6,685 bases of DNA from Planctomycetales bacterium (GCA_020050375.1 JAGVKR010000463.1:1-6685), one strand, 5' to 3'; positions 1-5,785 are shown, counted from the first letter of the stretch. The notes: generated by a model from the sequence alone, not told the origin. Translations and numbers: made by a program.

Positions 1-62
1 CCGGGTGATCGAGCCTCACGGATGAATCGCAGCCAACCTCACGTCGAAATCGGGGACCGAAC

Positions 63-317
63 ATGCCAACAGAGACGACGCAGCGCGACGGGCAGGCCGG
101 CAGTCAAAGCGGGCCTGCCAATTCCTGGCTCGAACGACTGACCGGCACGATACTGCTCGTGGTGCTGGCCGCGCTCGCGTGGATGGTCTCGGCGGCCATC
201 TGGCCTGGCTTCGGTCGTCTGCCAAGCGTCGAGCACGAAGTCGTGCTGATGCTGGCTCTGCTCGCAACCGCGCTGCTCTTGGTGTCGCTGGTGGCGTTGC
301 TCCATACCCGGCGCTGA
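63..317 (+). CDS. Small two-helix membrane protein, unknown function
   Basis: An 84-residue protein that I do not recognise. Seen in the sequence: a hydrophilic, charged N-terminus (residues 1-25), a hydrophobic segment at about 27-47, a short polar connector containing RLPSVEHE, a second hydrophobic segment at about 59-80, and a basic end HTRR. This predicts a small inner-membrane protein with two helices and both ends on the same side. A GGGGA stretch six bases before the ATG could serve as ribosome binding site and supports this start. It is the only plus-strand gene and converges on the CoA-binding gene. Antisense open frames in the same place have low-complexity, arginine-rich translations and look like shadows. 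No conserved motif allows a function; a structural or regulatory membrane peptide is possible but not shown. Confidence 0.6.
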   Translation: MPTETTQRDGQAGSQSGPANSWLERLTGTILLVVLAALAWMVSAAIWPGFGRLPSVEHEVVLMLALLATALLLVSLVALLHTRR

Positions 318-350
318 TCGCGAACATCGGTCGCCGGAGGGCAAAGAAGT

Positions 351-413
351 GACACGGCCCCAAGTACCGGTGCACAGTGCGGGCCAACGCCGTGCTCTGG
401 GAGGGGCCGTGTC
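351..413 (+). repeat. Long two-part stem-loop downstream of the small membrane-protein gene
   Basis: The outer arms GACACGGCCCC (351-361) and GGGGCCGTGTC (403-413) pair perfectly over 11 bp. Inside, 373-382 can pair with 390-399 with one mismatch and two G-U wobbles around a 7-base loop. The wobbles are G-U only when the plus strand is transcribed (A-C on the other strand), so the fold suits RNA made from the plus strand, i.e. the 3' tail of the small membrane-protein transcript. It could be a factor-independent stop without U-tract, an mRNA-stabilising end, or a small structured RNA; the sequence does not decide. Confidence 0.45.
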
Positions 414-561
414 GATTCCAATTATATACCGCGCTATTCCCCTCTTCAACTTATTTCGCTCGCGATTCGGAGCCTCCTCGAAAATCCGATCGTTGTAAGC
501 GTCACGATCGCCGGTAATGGGTCAGTTTGAAGGTTGGTCGCTCTCGCCGAGACCGGTAAAC

Positions 562-582
562 GAGGGTTTCGGAGAAACCCTC
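562..582. repeat. Short perfect palindrome (9-bp arms, 3-base centre)
   Basis: GAGGGTTTC and GAAACCCTC flank a GGA centre. In size and form (9-10-bp arms, tiny centre) it resembles the palindromes at 2039-2086 and 3931-3984, although its bases differ. It sits inside a longer imperfect pairing of 505-533 with 585-609. Likely an intergenic REP-like element; it could also act in 3'-end formation of the converging transcripts. Confidence 0.5.
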
Positions 583-658
583 CCACACAATTTGGCCCAC
601 TCCCGATCGCCAGAGACAGATTGTCATGGTCTAAACATGAGCGGTCGCAACAGATTCG

Positions 659-1036
659 CTACAACTGATGCGGGCTCAGTCCGACATCGACAATGCTGCA
701 GGCCTGGATCACGTCCAGCCCCAATCGCTGCGCTTCGGCGAGCAAAGCCGGGCTCTCACTGCCGGGATTCAGCCAAACTTCCCCCGCGCCACGGGCCTTG
801 ATCTCGCCGAGGAGTGCCAGCCCGGCGTCCGGCGGTAGGTAGATACTGATGCGATCGAGGCGCGCCACCGGCACGGCGGCCAGGGTCGGATAACACTTGA
901 GCCCTTCGATCTCTTCGGCAAACGGGTTCACCGGGTAGACGTCGTAGCCTTGCTGCCTATGTGCGCGAACCGATTTGTTCCCGTACTTCTGCCGATCGCG
1001 GCTGGCTCCCAGAATCGCGACAGTGGGCTTGGGCAT
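659..1036 (-). CDS. CoA-binding domain protein (YccU-like)
   Basis: A 125-residue, single-domain protein of the CoA-binding (succinyl-CoA synthetase alpha N-terminal-like) Rossmann family, about the usual length of E. coli YccU-type proteins. Seen: a first strand and glycine turn VAILGASRDRQKYGNKSVR (6-24), VYPVNP after strand two (33-38), GLKCYPTL (45-52), IYLPP (65-69), WLNPGSES (88-95), and a final strand IQACSIVDVG (110-119). Family members usually show a CP pair near the end; here it is CS. The family is thought to bind CoA or a related nucleotide in the cytoplasm, but its substrate and role are not established. The start is well supported by AGGAG (complement of 1042-1046) five bases upstream. 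It follows the hydrolase gene after a 144-base gap, so co-transcription is uncertain. Confidence 0.88.
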   Translation of the reverse strand: MPKPTVAILGASRDRQKYGNKSVRAHRQQGYDVYPVNPFAEEIEGLKCYPTLAAVPVARLDRISIYLPPDAGLALLGEIKARGAGEVWLNPGSESPALLAEAQRLGLDVIQACSIVDVGLSPHQL

Positions 1037-1088
1037 AGGTGCTCCTGGTATGGGTATTGGATCGCGCGCGCCAGATATCGGAACAGGC

Positions 1089-1154
1089 GTCAGGAGGCAG
1101 GAATCAGGCGACAGAGGCGCGTTCTGACGCCTGACTTCCGACTCCTGTCCTGAC
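1089..1154. repeat. Imperfect purine-rich inverted repeat (GTCAGGA-type units)
   Basis: The left arm (1089-1114) and the reverse complement of the right arm (1124-1154) share GTCAGGA, then a stretch of CAGGA/GTCGGAA type, then TCAGGCG-CAG, with one internal gap of a few bases and some mismatches; about ten bases separate the arms. The same short unit (C-A-G-G plus variants) recurs several times within each arm, so it looks as if built from short direct repeats. It fills the gap between the hydrolase stop and the CoA-binding gene start on the minus strand and has no T-tract. Confidence 0.5.
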
Positions 1155-1180
1155 TCGCAACGTCTTCAGCCGGAAAACCG

Positions 1181-2023
1181 TCATTTTCCGCCGTTTGGGT
1201 CGGCGGGCTTTTGCAGCAACAATTCGACGGTGAGCGGCACCCAGCCGCTGTGCCAGTCGTGTTTTGGCGACGGGACATCCCGATATTCGTGGGGAATCTT
1301 GAGCTCAACCAGGAGGGCGTGGGCCTGCTCGTGATGTTCGCGGAAATTCTGATAGCCGGAGAGGATCAGCCGCGACTCGACTGCGAGGTCCATCGCGCGC
1401 GCGCGAAGCAAATCGGGAATACGGTATTTCTCGAAATTCTCCTGCGTGCCGAGGATGTCCGTCGTGCCATATTTTCCCAGGCGTTCCATCGTCAGCGGTG
1501 CATCCCACACCGCGGCGCGTCCGAACAGGTCGCCGTGACGCAGGAGCAGGCTCCAAGCCCCCCAGCCGGACTTGCTGAAGCCGAGCAACAACCGGCCCGG
1601 CGGCTCCGCCAGCGCGGGATACGTCTTTTCGACGAAGGGGACGACGACCTTCAAAAAGTGCGTCTCCTGCCGAATGTCGGGATTCGTCGGATGGTCGGCA
1701 TACCACGGCAACTGCGAAAACGTGGGGGCAACGAAAATCGCCGAATGCTTCTCGTGCAGCTTGTGTTTTTGCACTTCGACGAGGCTGTCTCCGTAACGAT
1801 TTTCGCGAGCCGCCTCGACGGGAAGCATGTAGATGACCGGATACCGCCGGCCGGCCTCCAGCTTCTCGGGGAGCAATACGCGGATTTGCGTTCCCCCCGG
1901 TTGGTACGGCGATTCGACCTCGTGGACGAGAACGCCGGTTTCGTCGCGACGGGCGTCTGTGACCCTGCCATCGGCGGCGCTCAAAGACATTGCCGACACC
2001 GAAACGAGGGTGATCAGGAGCAT
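1181..2023 (-). CDS. Secreted alpha/beta-hydrolase (putative esterase family)
   Basis: A 280-residue protein resembling the esterase D/feruloyl-esterase-like branch of the alpha/beta-hydrolases. Residues 1-17 form a hydrophobic signal-like segment ending ...SLSA-A, without the usual positive charges at its start; export is likely but the signal is weak. Then come a beta-rich start with RVLLPEKL (48-55), RRYPVIYMLPVE (59-70), IFVAPTFSQLPWYADHPT (96-112), and the nucleophile elbow LLLGFSKSG (145-153) with Ser150. The elbow is G-F-S-K-S-G rather than the classic G-x-S-x-G. HDW at 255-257 supplies the likely catalytic His255. The expected acid after LILSGYQN (219-226) is not an Asp, so the triad is atypical. 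GAAGG (complement of 2030-2034) lies six bases before the ATG and supports the start. The substrate is unknown. The gene is 83 bases after nuoD, and the 26-bp inverted repeat ends within its ribosome-binding region. Confidence 0.8.
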   Translation of the reverse strand: MLLITLVSVSAMSLSAADGRVTDARRDETGVLVHEVESPYQPGGTQIRVLLPEKLEAGRRYPVIYMLPVEAARENRYGDSLVEVQKHKLHEKHSAIFVAPTFSQLPWYADHPTNPDIRQETHFLKVVVPFVEKTYPALAEPPGRLLLGFSKSGWGAWSLLLRHGDLFGRAAVWDAPLTMERLGKYGTTDILGTQENFEKYRIPDLLRARAMDLAVESRLILSGYQNFREHHEQAHALLVELKIPHEYRDVPSPKHDWHSGWVPLTVELLLQKPADPNGGK

Positions 2024-2031
2024 CGGAGGCC

Positions 2032-2093
2032 TTCGTAGGGCGGACTGTCAGTCCGCCTGAGCGAACGGGCGGACTGACAGTCCGCCCTACGAA
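2032..2093. repeat. REP-like doublet: 26-bp perfect inverted repeat made of two palindromes
   Basis: Arms 2032-2057 and 2068-2093 are perfect reverse complements over 26 bp, separated by ten bases. Each arm is itself nearly palindromic: GGCGGACTGTCAGTCCGCC (2039-2057) and its reverse complement (2068-2086) have 9-bp arms around one base. The RNA can therefore form one long hairpin or two small ones. It lies between the nuoD stop and the hydrolase start on the minus strand, and the arm edge overlaps the GAAGG of the hydrolase. No T-tract follows, so it is not a standard terminator. The form matches REP doublets (REPINs), which are moved by RAYT-type transposases; none is coded here. Confidence 0.75.
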
Positions 2094-2106
2094 TTCGATT
2101 ACGTCC

Positions 2107-3345
2107 CTACCGGTCGATCTCGCCCATCACGACGTCGAGCGAGCCGACGATCGCCGGAATGTCGGCGATCAGGCAGCCTTCGCAGAGCTTTGACGTGACG
2201 GAAAGGTTGCAGAACGACGAGCTTTTGGCGCGGGCTCGCAACGGGATACTACTGTCGTTGCCGATGATGTAAAAGCCCATCTGGCCGCGCGGGCACTCGG
2301 TTTCGAGGTACGCTTCGGCCCGCGGCAGCTTGGCGGCCATTTTGAAGGGAACGCGATACGTCCCTTCGGCTGTCGGATAACGGTCGAGCGCCTGGCGGAC
2401 GAGGCCGATCGATTGCGAGACCTCGCGCATCCGCACGAAGAACCGGCACCAGTTGTCGCCCAGCTCGACTTCGGGGGGAGCCACCGCAAAGGGGGCCACG
2501 GGAATCTCGTACTTGTACCCTTCGTACATGCGGGTGTAGATCTTCTCCCCGTCGCGGCGCAGGTCGTGGTCGACCCCGCTGCCGCGCAGCACCGGCCCCG
2601 TGCAGCCGAAATCGATCGCCATCTCGCGCGGCATGACCCCCAGGGCGGCGGTGCGCTTGATGAAAATCTGGTTGGTGGTCAGCAACGTGTGATATTCGGG
2701 GATTCGCTTTTCCAGCCAGTCGAGAAAGACACGGCAGGCGTCGATCCACGTGAGCTTCTCATCCATCGGACGGCCGGTGAGGGCCGCGAGCCCCGGCGGA
2801 ATCGTGATGTGCGCCGGCAAGTCGTGGGTGGCCCCGCCGATTGTCAGGTAGCTGTAGGTGAGGCGCGCCCCGCAGACTTCTTCGAACAGGTCGAGAATGA
2901 TCTCGCGTTCGCGGAACGCGTACAGAAACGGGCTGAAGCTTCCCAGATCGAGGCCGTAGGCCCCCATCCCGACCAGGTGGCTGGCGATGCGGTTGAGCTC
3001 GGCGATGATCACCCGCAGGACCATGGCCTTCTCGGGGACTTCCATGCCGATCAGCTTCTCGGTCGCCAGGGCGAAGCCGAGATTCATGTTCATGCCGGCG
3101 AGATAGTCCATCCGGTCGGTGTAGGGAATCCACTGCGGGGTGGCGAGGTTTTCGCCGATCTTCTCGGCGCAGCGGTGCAGGTAACCCAGGTGCGGAGTGA
3201 CCTCGTGGATGACTTCACCGTCGGTCCGCAGCAGCAGCCTGAGCACGCCGTGCGTGCTGGGGTGTTGCGGGCCCATGTTGACCAGCATCTCGTCGGTGCG
3301 GACGTCGAACTCGACGATCCGGGGGTCTTCCAGTTGCATGCTCAT
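2107..3345 (-). CDS. nuoD: NADH-quinone oxidoreductase subunit D (49-kDa subunit)
   Basis: Subunit D of respiratory complex I, in the connecting module; with NuoB it forms the quinone site that takes electrons from cluster N2. At 412 residues it has the family's usual length and is not fused to NuoC. Seen: MGPQHPSTHGVLRL (24-37) with the conserved histidines 28 and 32 of the quinone-site loop, GYLHRCAEKIGEN (54-66), PYTDRMDYLAGMN (74-86) with the quinone-site tyrosine probably Tyr81, and the C-terminus IVGSLDVVMGEIDR (399-412), a very conserved end. Odd: Cys59 where HRG is common in other groups, and a C-E-G-C pair at 388-391. It starts nine bases after the nuoC stop, so the two are one transcript. 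Two ATGs (3345 and 3339) are possible starts; no clear Shine-Dalgarno favours either. Confidence 0.97.
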   Translation of the reverse strand: MSMQLEDPRIVEFDVRTDEMLVNMGPQHPSTHGVLRLLLRTDGEVIHEVTPHLGYLHRCAEKIGENLATPQWIPYTDRMDYLAGMNMNLGFALATEKLIGMEVPEKAMVLRVIIAELNRIASHLVGMGAYGLDLGSFSPFLYAFREREIILDLFEEVCGARLTYSYLTIGGATHDLPAHITIPPGLAALTGRPMDEKLTWIDACRVFLDWLEKRIPEYHTLLTTNQIFIKRTAALGVMPREMAIDFGCTGPVLRGSGVDHDLRRDGEKIYTRMYEGYKYEIPVAPFAVAPPEVELGDNWCRFFVRMREVSQSIGLVRQALDRYPTAEGTYRVPFKMAAKLPRAEAYLETECPRGQMGFYIIGNDSSIPLRARAKSSSFCNLSVTSKLCEGCLIADIPAIVGSLDVVMGEIDR

Positions 3346-3354
3346 GACAGTCTG

Positions 3355-3885
3355 TTAGCGTCCTCGGATCCCGTGATACTCGAGGGGAAACTCGTAATCT
3401 TTGCGGAGCGGGTGGCCGACCCAGTCTTCGGAACAGAGAATCCGCCGCTGGTTCGGATGACCGACGAAGTTGATTCCCACCAGGTCGAACGTTTCGCGTT
3501 CGTGCCAGTCGGCGATGGCCCAGACGCCCGAGACAGAGTCGAGGTCGGGGATCTGTCCCGACTGATCGTTCTTCCAGCGCGGGAGCTTGACCTTCACGAC
3601 CACGTGATGCCGATGGGTGTAACTGTAGAGGTGATAGACGACCTCGATGTGTGCCTCGTGTCCGAATTTGGCCGCCTTCTTCGGGTCGGGCTCGCAGTAG
3701 TCGACTCCCGACAGGTTGTTGAGGGCATCGAAGGCGAGCGCCGGTTCGTGTTTCAGATATTCGGCGACTTCGACGATCGCGGCCGGGGCCACTTCCACCC
3801 ACGGGTCAAGGACTTCCAGCTCGGCGCCGACGATCTTGCCGCCGAACCGGGCGACCAGGTTCTGGTGAATCTCTGCAGGGCTCAT
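3355..3885 (-). CDS. nuoC: NADH-quinone oxidoreductase subunit C (30-kDa subunit)
   Basis: Subunit C of complex I, a peripheral-arm protein without cofactors that packs against NuoD and NuoI. The 176 residues match a stand-alone NuoC. The family signature is intact: [19 protein letters not shown] (126-144), then RRILCSEDW (147-155) and the end LRKDYEFP (160-167). Upstream are the conserved core [18 protein letters not shown] (82-99) and the SVSGVW stretch (117-122), which fits the usual S-V-t-x-l-W. The start MSPAEIHQN fits the normal N-terminal helix, but no clear ribosome binding site precedes it. It runs directly into nuoD. Upstream, instead of nuoB, is a 157-base gap with two palindromes, so translation and perhaps transcription are separated from nuoA. 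Confidence 0.96.
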   Translation of the reverse strand: MSPAEIHQNLVARFGGKIVGAELEVLDPWVEVAPAAIVEVAEYLKHEPALAFDALNNLSGVDYCEPDPKKAAKFGHEAHIEVVYHLYSYTHRHHVVVKVKLPRWKNDQSGQIPDLDSVSGVWAIADWHERETFDLVGINFVGHPNQRRILCSEDWVGHPLRKDYEFPLEYHGIRGR

Positions 3886-3930
3886 GCGATGGCCGCGTTC
3901 GAGTGGAGTGAGGGGATTTGGCAGTTTGTA

Positions 3931-3984
3931 GTGTGGACTTCAGTCCACACGAAATGTTGTCTCGTGTTGGCTAAAGCCAACACG
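3931..3984. repeat. Two adjacent short palindromes between nuoA and nuoC
   Basis: The first is GTGTGGACTTCAGTCCACAC (3931-3950): 9-bp arms and a two-base centre. Twelve bases later comes the second: CGTGTTGGCT (3963-3972), AA, AGCCAACACG (3975-3984), with 10-bp arms. The first shares the inner core GGACT..CAGTCC with the palindromes at 2039-2086, while its outer bases differ in a paired way (GTGT/ACAC against GGC/GCC). No run of T follows on either strand, so a simple terminator is unlikely. It fills the place where nuoB normally lies. Confidence 0.7.
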
Positions 3985-4042
3985 GGTTGTGGGCGACGGC
4001 CGGTTCAATCGAAATATTAACACGCTCGACGTGGATCCAAGT

Positions 4043-4618
4043 TCAAGCGACCGGTTCGAGCTTGCGATCGGTCGTTTTCGTCGCAGGCGGCTGGAGGCGT
4101 GTCACAGACCGCTGCTTGCTCGCTTCGGTCATGGCCCGCACCCAGTCGAGATCGCCGCGCTTCCAGACGTAGGCAAAGGCGACCAGCAGGACGGCAAAAA
4201 AGACGAGAATGTCGACAAGCCCGGTCATTACGAGGCCGTGGGCCGTTGCAGTCGAGATGACGTTCTCGGCCGCCAGCGTTCCGGGGGCTTGATTCAGCAG
4301 GCGCTCGCTGAGCTGCACGCGGGCCGGTTCGGTGAGCCGGGCGTCGAGCAACTGCGTGCCGCCGCCGAAAACCGCCGCCCAAGGAAAGAAGAACGCGACT
4401 TCAACGTCGAAAATGATGAACAGCAGGGCCACGACGTAAAACCGCAGATCGAACTGAATGTAACTCGAGCCGATCGTCGGTTCGCCGCATTCGTAGGCGG
4501 TCAGCTTTTGATCGGTGGGGTTCTTCGGCCGAAGGAACAAGCCGGCGACCAGCGGAAGCAGCAGAAACACCACTCCCAAAACGACGAACAACTGCAAGTG
4601 GCCAACCAGGTCTATCAT
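4043..4618 (-). CDS. nuoA: NADH-quinone oxidoreductase subunit A, enlarged
   Basis: Membrane subunit A of complex I, whose first loop lies near the quinone channel at the join between the two arms. Seen: helix 1 at about 8-29; the conserved loop LTAYECGEPTIGSS (39-52) with the key cysteine Cys44; helix 2 as FDLRFYVVALLFIIFDVE (56-73) running into AFFFPWA (75-81); helix 3 at about 131-152; and KRGDLDW (153-159), like the usual KKGALEW end. Odd: 191 residues where the family is usually about 120. The extra length is a mostly polar insert between helices 2 and 3 (about 84-130) and a basic C-terminal tail (160-191). ATG is six bases after GAGG (complement of 4625-4628), which overlaps the stop of the DUF2203 gene, so translation of the two is probably coupled. 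Confidence 0.95.
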   Translation of the reverse strand: MIDLVGHLQLFVVLGVVFLLLPLVAGLFLRPKNPTDQKLTAYECGEPTIGSSYIQFDLRFYVVALLFIIFDVEVAFFFPWAAVFGGGTQLLDARLTEPARVQLSERLLNQAPGTLAAENVISTATAHGLVMTGLVDILVFFAVLLVAFAYVWKRGDLDWVRAMTEASKQRSVTRLQPPATKTTDRKLEPVA

Positions 4619-4624
4619 CGCGAG

Positions 4625-4628
4625 CCTC
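4625..4628 (-). promoter_or_regulatory. Ribosome binding site of nuoA overlapping the DUF2203 stop codon
   Basis: Read on the minus strand, TGAGG contains the TGA stop of the DUF2203 gene and the GAGG of a Shine-Dalgarno site, six bases before the nuoA ATG. This fixes the nuoA start and implies that ribosomes ending DUF2203 can restart on nuoA. Confidence 0.65.
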
Positions 4629-5103
4629 AGGCGTCCTTGGATCCGAGATCGTCAGTTTCCACACGGCCGGAAGCCGAGCCGGCCAACAGGGATTGCCGCC
4701 CGGCAAACCCGGCGTCGAGCTCGTGCCAGTGAGCGACTTCGTCTTCCCCCAGGAGCCAGCAGAGATAAACCTCGCGTCCTTCCATCATCGCCCGAAAATC
4801 GACCAAGCCGCGGCTCAAGTCTTTGATTTCGACGCCGAGCTTCTCGAGCTCGTCGACGAATTCCTGCAGGACGGCGATTTCTTTTTCGAGGTCCTGCTCG
4901 ACCTGGGCCATCTCTTCGCTGTAGGGGTCGTTGGCGGGACGCTCTTTCGAGCCTCGCGAGCGCTGAATCTGGTCGAGTCGCTCTTTGCGCTCGCTGATGT
5001 CACGGTATTGCCGCACGATGTCGGCGACAATCGCCCGCACCAGCGGCAGGGCGTGATTGGCCTCTTCGATCGTGTAGTATTTCGTCGGGCTCGGAGAACT
5101 CAT
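4627..5103 (-). CDS. DUF2203 family protein inside the nuo cluster
   Basis: A 158-residue protein of the DUF2203 family; no biochemical role is known to me. Seen: [18 protein letters not shown] (9-26), which is the usual N-terminal pattern; a long charged helical region (about 30-90) that is probably coiled coil; then the conserved block [20 protein letters not shown] (91-110), [19 protein letters not shown] (111-129) and AGFAGR (131-136), with the invariant-looking LCW, GE and WH. The polar tail after 140 is probably disordered. It looks soluble and cytoplasmic. AGGAG (complement of 5114-5118) lies ten bases before the ATG. It starts 92 bases after nuoI and ends eight bases before nuoA, so it is almost certainly co-expressed with complex I genes. 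A part in assembly or regulation is only a guess from position. Confidence 0.9.
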   Translation of the reverse strand: MSSPSPTKYYTIEEANHALPLVRAIVADIVRQYRDISERKERLDQIQRSRGSKERPANDPYSEEMAQVEQDLEKEIAVLQEFVDELEKLGVEIKDLSRGLVDFRAMMEGREVYLCWLLGEDEVAHWHELDAGFAGRQSLLAGSASGRVETDDLGSKDA

Positions 5104-5144
5104 AGTCGACCCACTCCTGAAACCCCCCTGGACCTCGTAACACC

Positions 5145-5160
5145 TGCTGCTCTCGCAGCA
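5145..5160 (-). other. Short hairpin with GAGA tetraloop between nuoI and the DUF2203 gene
   Basis: On the minus strand TGCTGC and GCAGCA pair over six bases around GAGA, a GNRA-type loop that stabilises RNA hairpins. It sits in the 92-base gap after nuoI and 27 bases upstream of the AGGAG of the DUF2203 gene. No T-tract follows, so it is more likely a processing or stability element than a terminator, or chance. Confidence 0.35.
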
Positions 5161-5195
5161 CCATCACTTTGCATCGATTGGAAGCGCTTCTTTCG

Positions 5196-5741
5196 TCATT
5201 CAGCAGCGTGCTCGAAGGGGCTGGGCTCCCCTTTGACCCAGACCGGCTCGTACAACACCTTCGACTCGGAAACGACCGTGGGATTCAGAGTCGTCTGCCC
5301 CCACGCGACTTCCAAGGGGAGCTTGGCGTAGTCGACGATGCAGCCATCGCGGCTGTAGCAACTCAAATCGTAATTGGAGCCCATGAAGATGCAGTCGACC
5401 GGGCAAGGCTCGACGCACAGCGCACAAAACATGCACTTGGTGTAATCGATCGTAAAACCGTTGAGCCGGAAGCCCTTTCCGACGGTGGCTTTTTCCTTGT
5501 CGATGTAGATGCAATCGACCGGACAAGCGACGGCGCACTTGTCGCAGCCGATGCAGGTCGTCAGGTCGTAGCGGTGAAAGCCACGATAGCGGGCCTTCAC
5601 CGGGACTGGAACTTCGGGGTATTCGTAGATTTGCGTGAAGGTCTTGCGCTGGTAGGTCTTACCCATTGTCACCAGCGTGACCCACATCCCCTGCAGGACG
5701 GTCACCACCGCCACTTTTATATTCCGAAACCACTCAAGCAT
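5196..5741 (-). CDS. nuoI: NADH-quinone oxidoreductase subunit I (two [4Fe-4S] ferredoxin-type)
   Basis: Subunit I of complex I carries clusters N6a and N6b, which pass electrons through the connecting module to N2. At 181 residues it has about the family's usual length. Seen: an N-terminal amphipathic/hydrophobic stretch (about 8-26) that lies on the membrane; [16 protein letters not shown] (41-56), matching the conserved P-x-x-x-x-x-R-x-R-G; the first cluster motif [12 protein letters not shown] with Cys63, 66, 69 and 73; and the second, [12 protein letters not shown], with Cys103, 106, 109 and 113. All eight ligands are present. Each motif ends in CPVDCI, adding one further cysteine per half. 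No strong Shine-Dalgarno is seen. A good promoter lies 45-72 bases upstream, making nuoI the probable first gene of this nuo transcript; normally nuoH would precede it. Confidence 0.97.
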   Translation of the reverse strand: MLEWFRNIKVAVVTVLQGMWVTLVTMGKTYQRKTFTQIYEYPEVPVPVKARYRGFHRYDLTTCIGCDKCAVACPVDCIYIDKEKATVGKGFRLNGFTIDYTKCMFCALCVEPCPVDCIFMGSNYDLSCYSRDGCIVDYAKLPLEVAWGQTTLNPTVVSESKVLYEPVWVKGEPSPFEHAAE

Positions 5742-5785
5742 GGCTTGCTCGTCTGATCGCCGGATCGTTGTGCAACTCTTTCTGG

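Larger units (their letters stand above)
318..658. other. Non-coding zone with hairpins between convergent genes
   Basis: This 341-base stretch lies between the 3' ends of the small membrane-protein gene (+) and the CoA-binding gene (-). I see no convincing gene in it. It holds several inverted repeats: an 11-bp stem at 351-361/403-413, a 7-bp stem CGATCGT/ACGATCG at 487-493/504-510, and a 9-bp stem at 562-570/574-582. None is followed by a T-tract on either strand, so textbook intrinsic termination is not evident, although a site between convergent genes is where termination would be expected. Confidence 0.6.

Noticed and set aside
2..25. Possible C-terminal end (RVIEPHG, then stop) of a plus-strand gene entering from the left
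   Set aside because: Only seven codons are visible, too few to support a gene.
517..801. A 94-codon plus-strand frame running from the hairpin zone into the CoA-binding gene
   Set aside because: Low-complexity translation, overlaps the 3' end of a recognised gene on the other strand, and contains the 562-582 palindrome.
1211..2038. A 275-codon plus-strand frame opposite the hydrolase
   Set aside because: Antisense shadow: the minus-strand frame has the signal segment, nucleophile elbow, HDW motif and a ribosome binding site, and the plus frame runs into the palindrome.
2032..3984. The palindromes at 2032-2093 and 3931-3984 as intrinsic terminators
   Set aside because: No T-tract follows the stems on either strand, and same-strand genes continue on both sides.
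2413..4020. A 535-codon open frame on the plus strand across nuoC and nuoD
   Set aside because: It is antisense to two confidently identified genes and spans their intergenic palindromes. Its translation has no domain that I recognise; strong codon bias in GC-rich genes often keeps the opposite frame open.
5169..5756. A 195-codon plus-strand frame opposite nuoI
   Set aside because: Antisense to nuoI, whose eight cluster-binding cysteines are unmistakable; the opposite frame has no motif.
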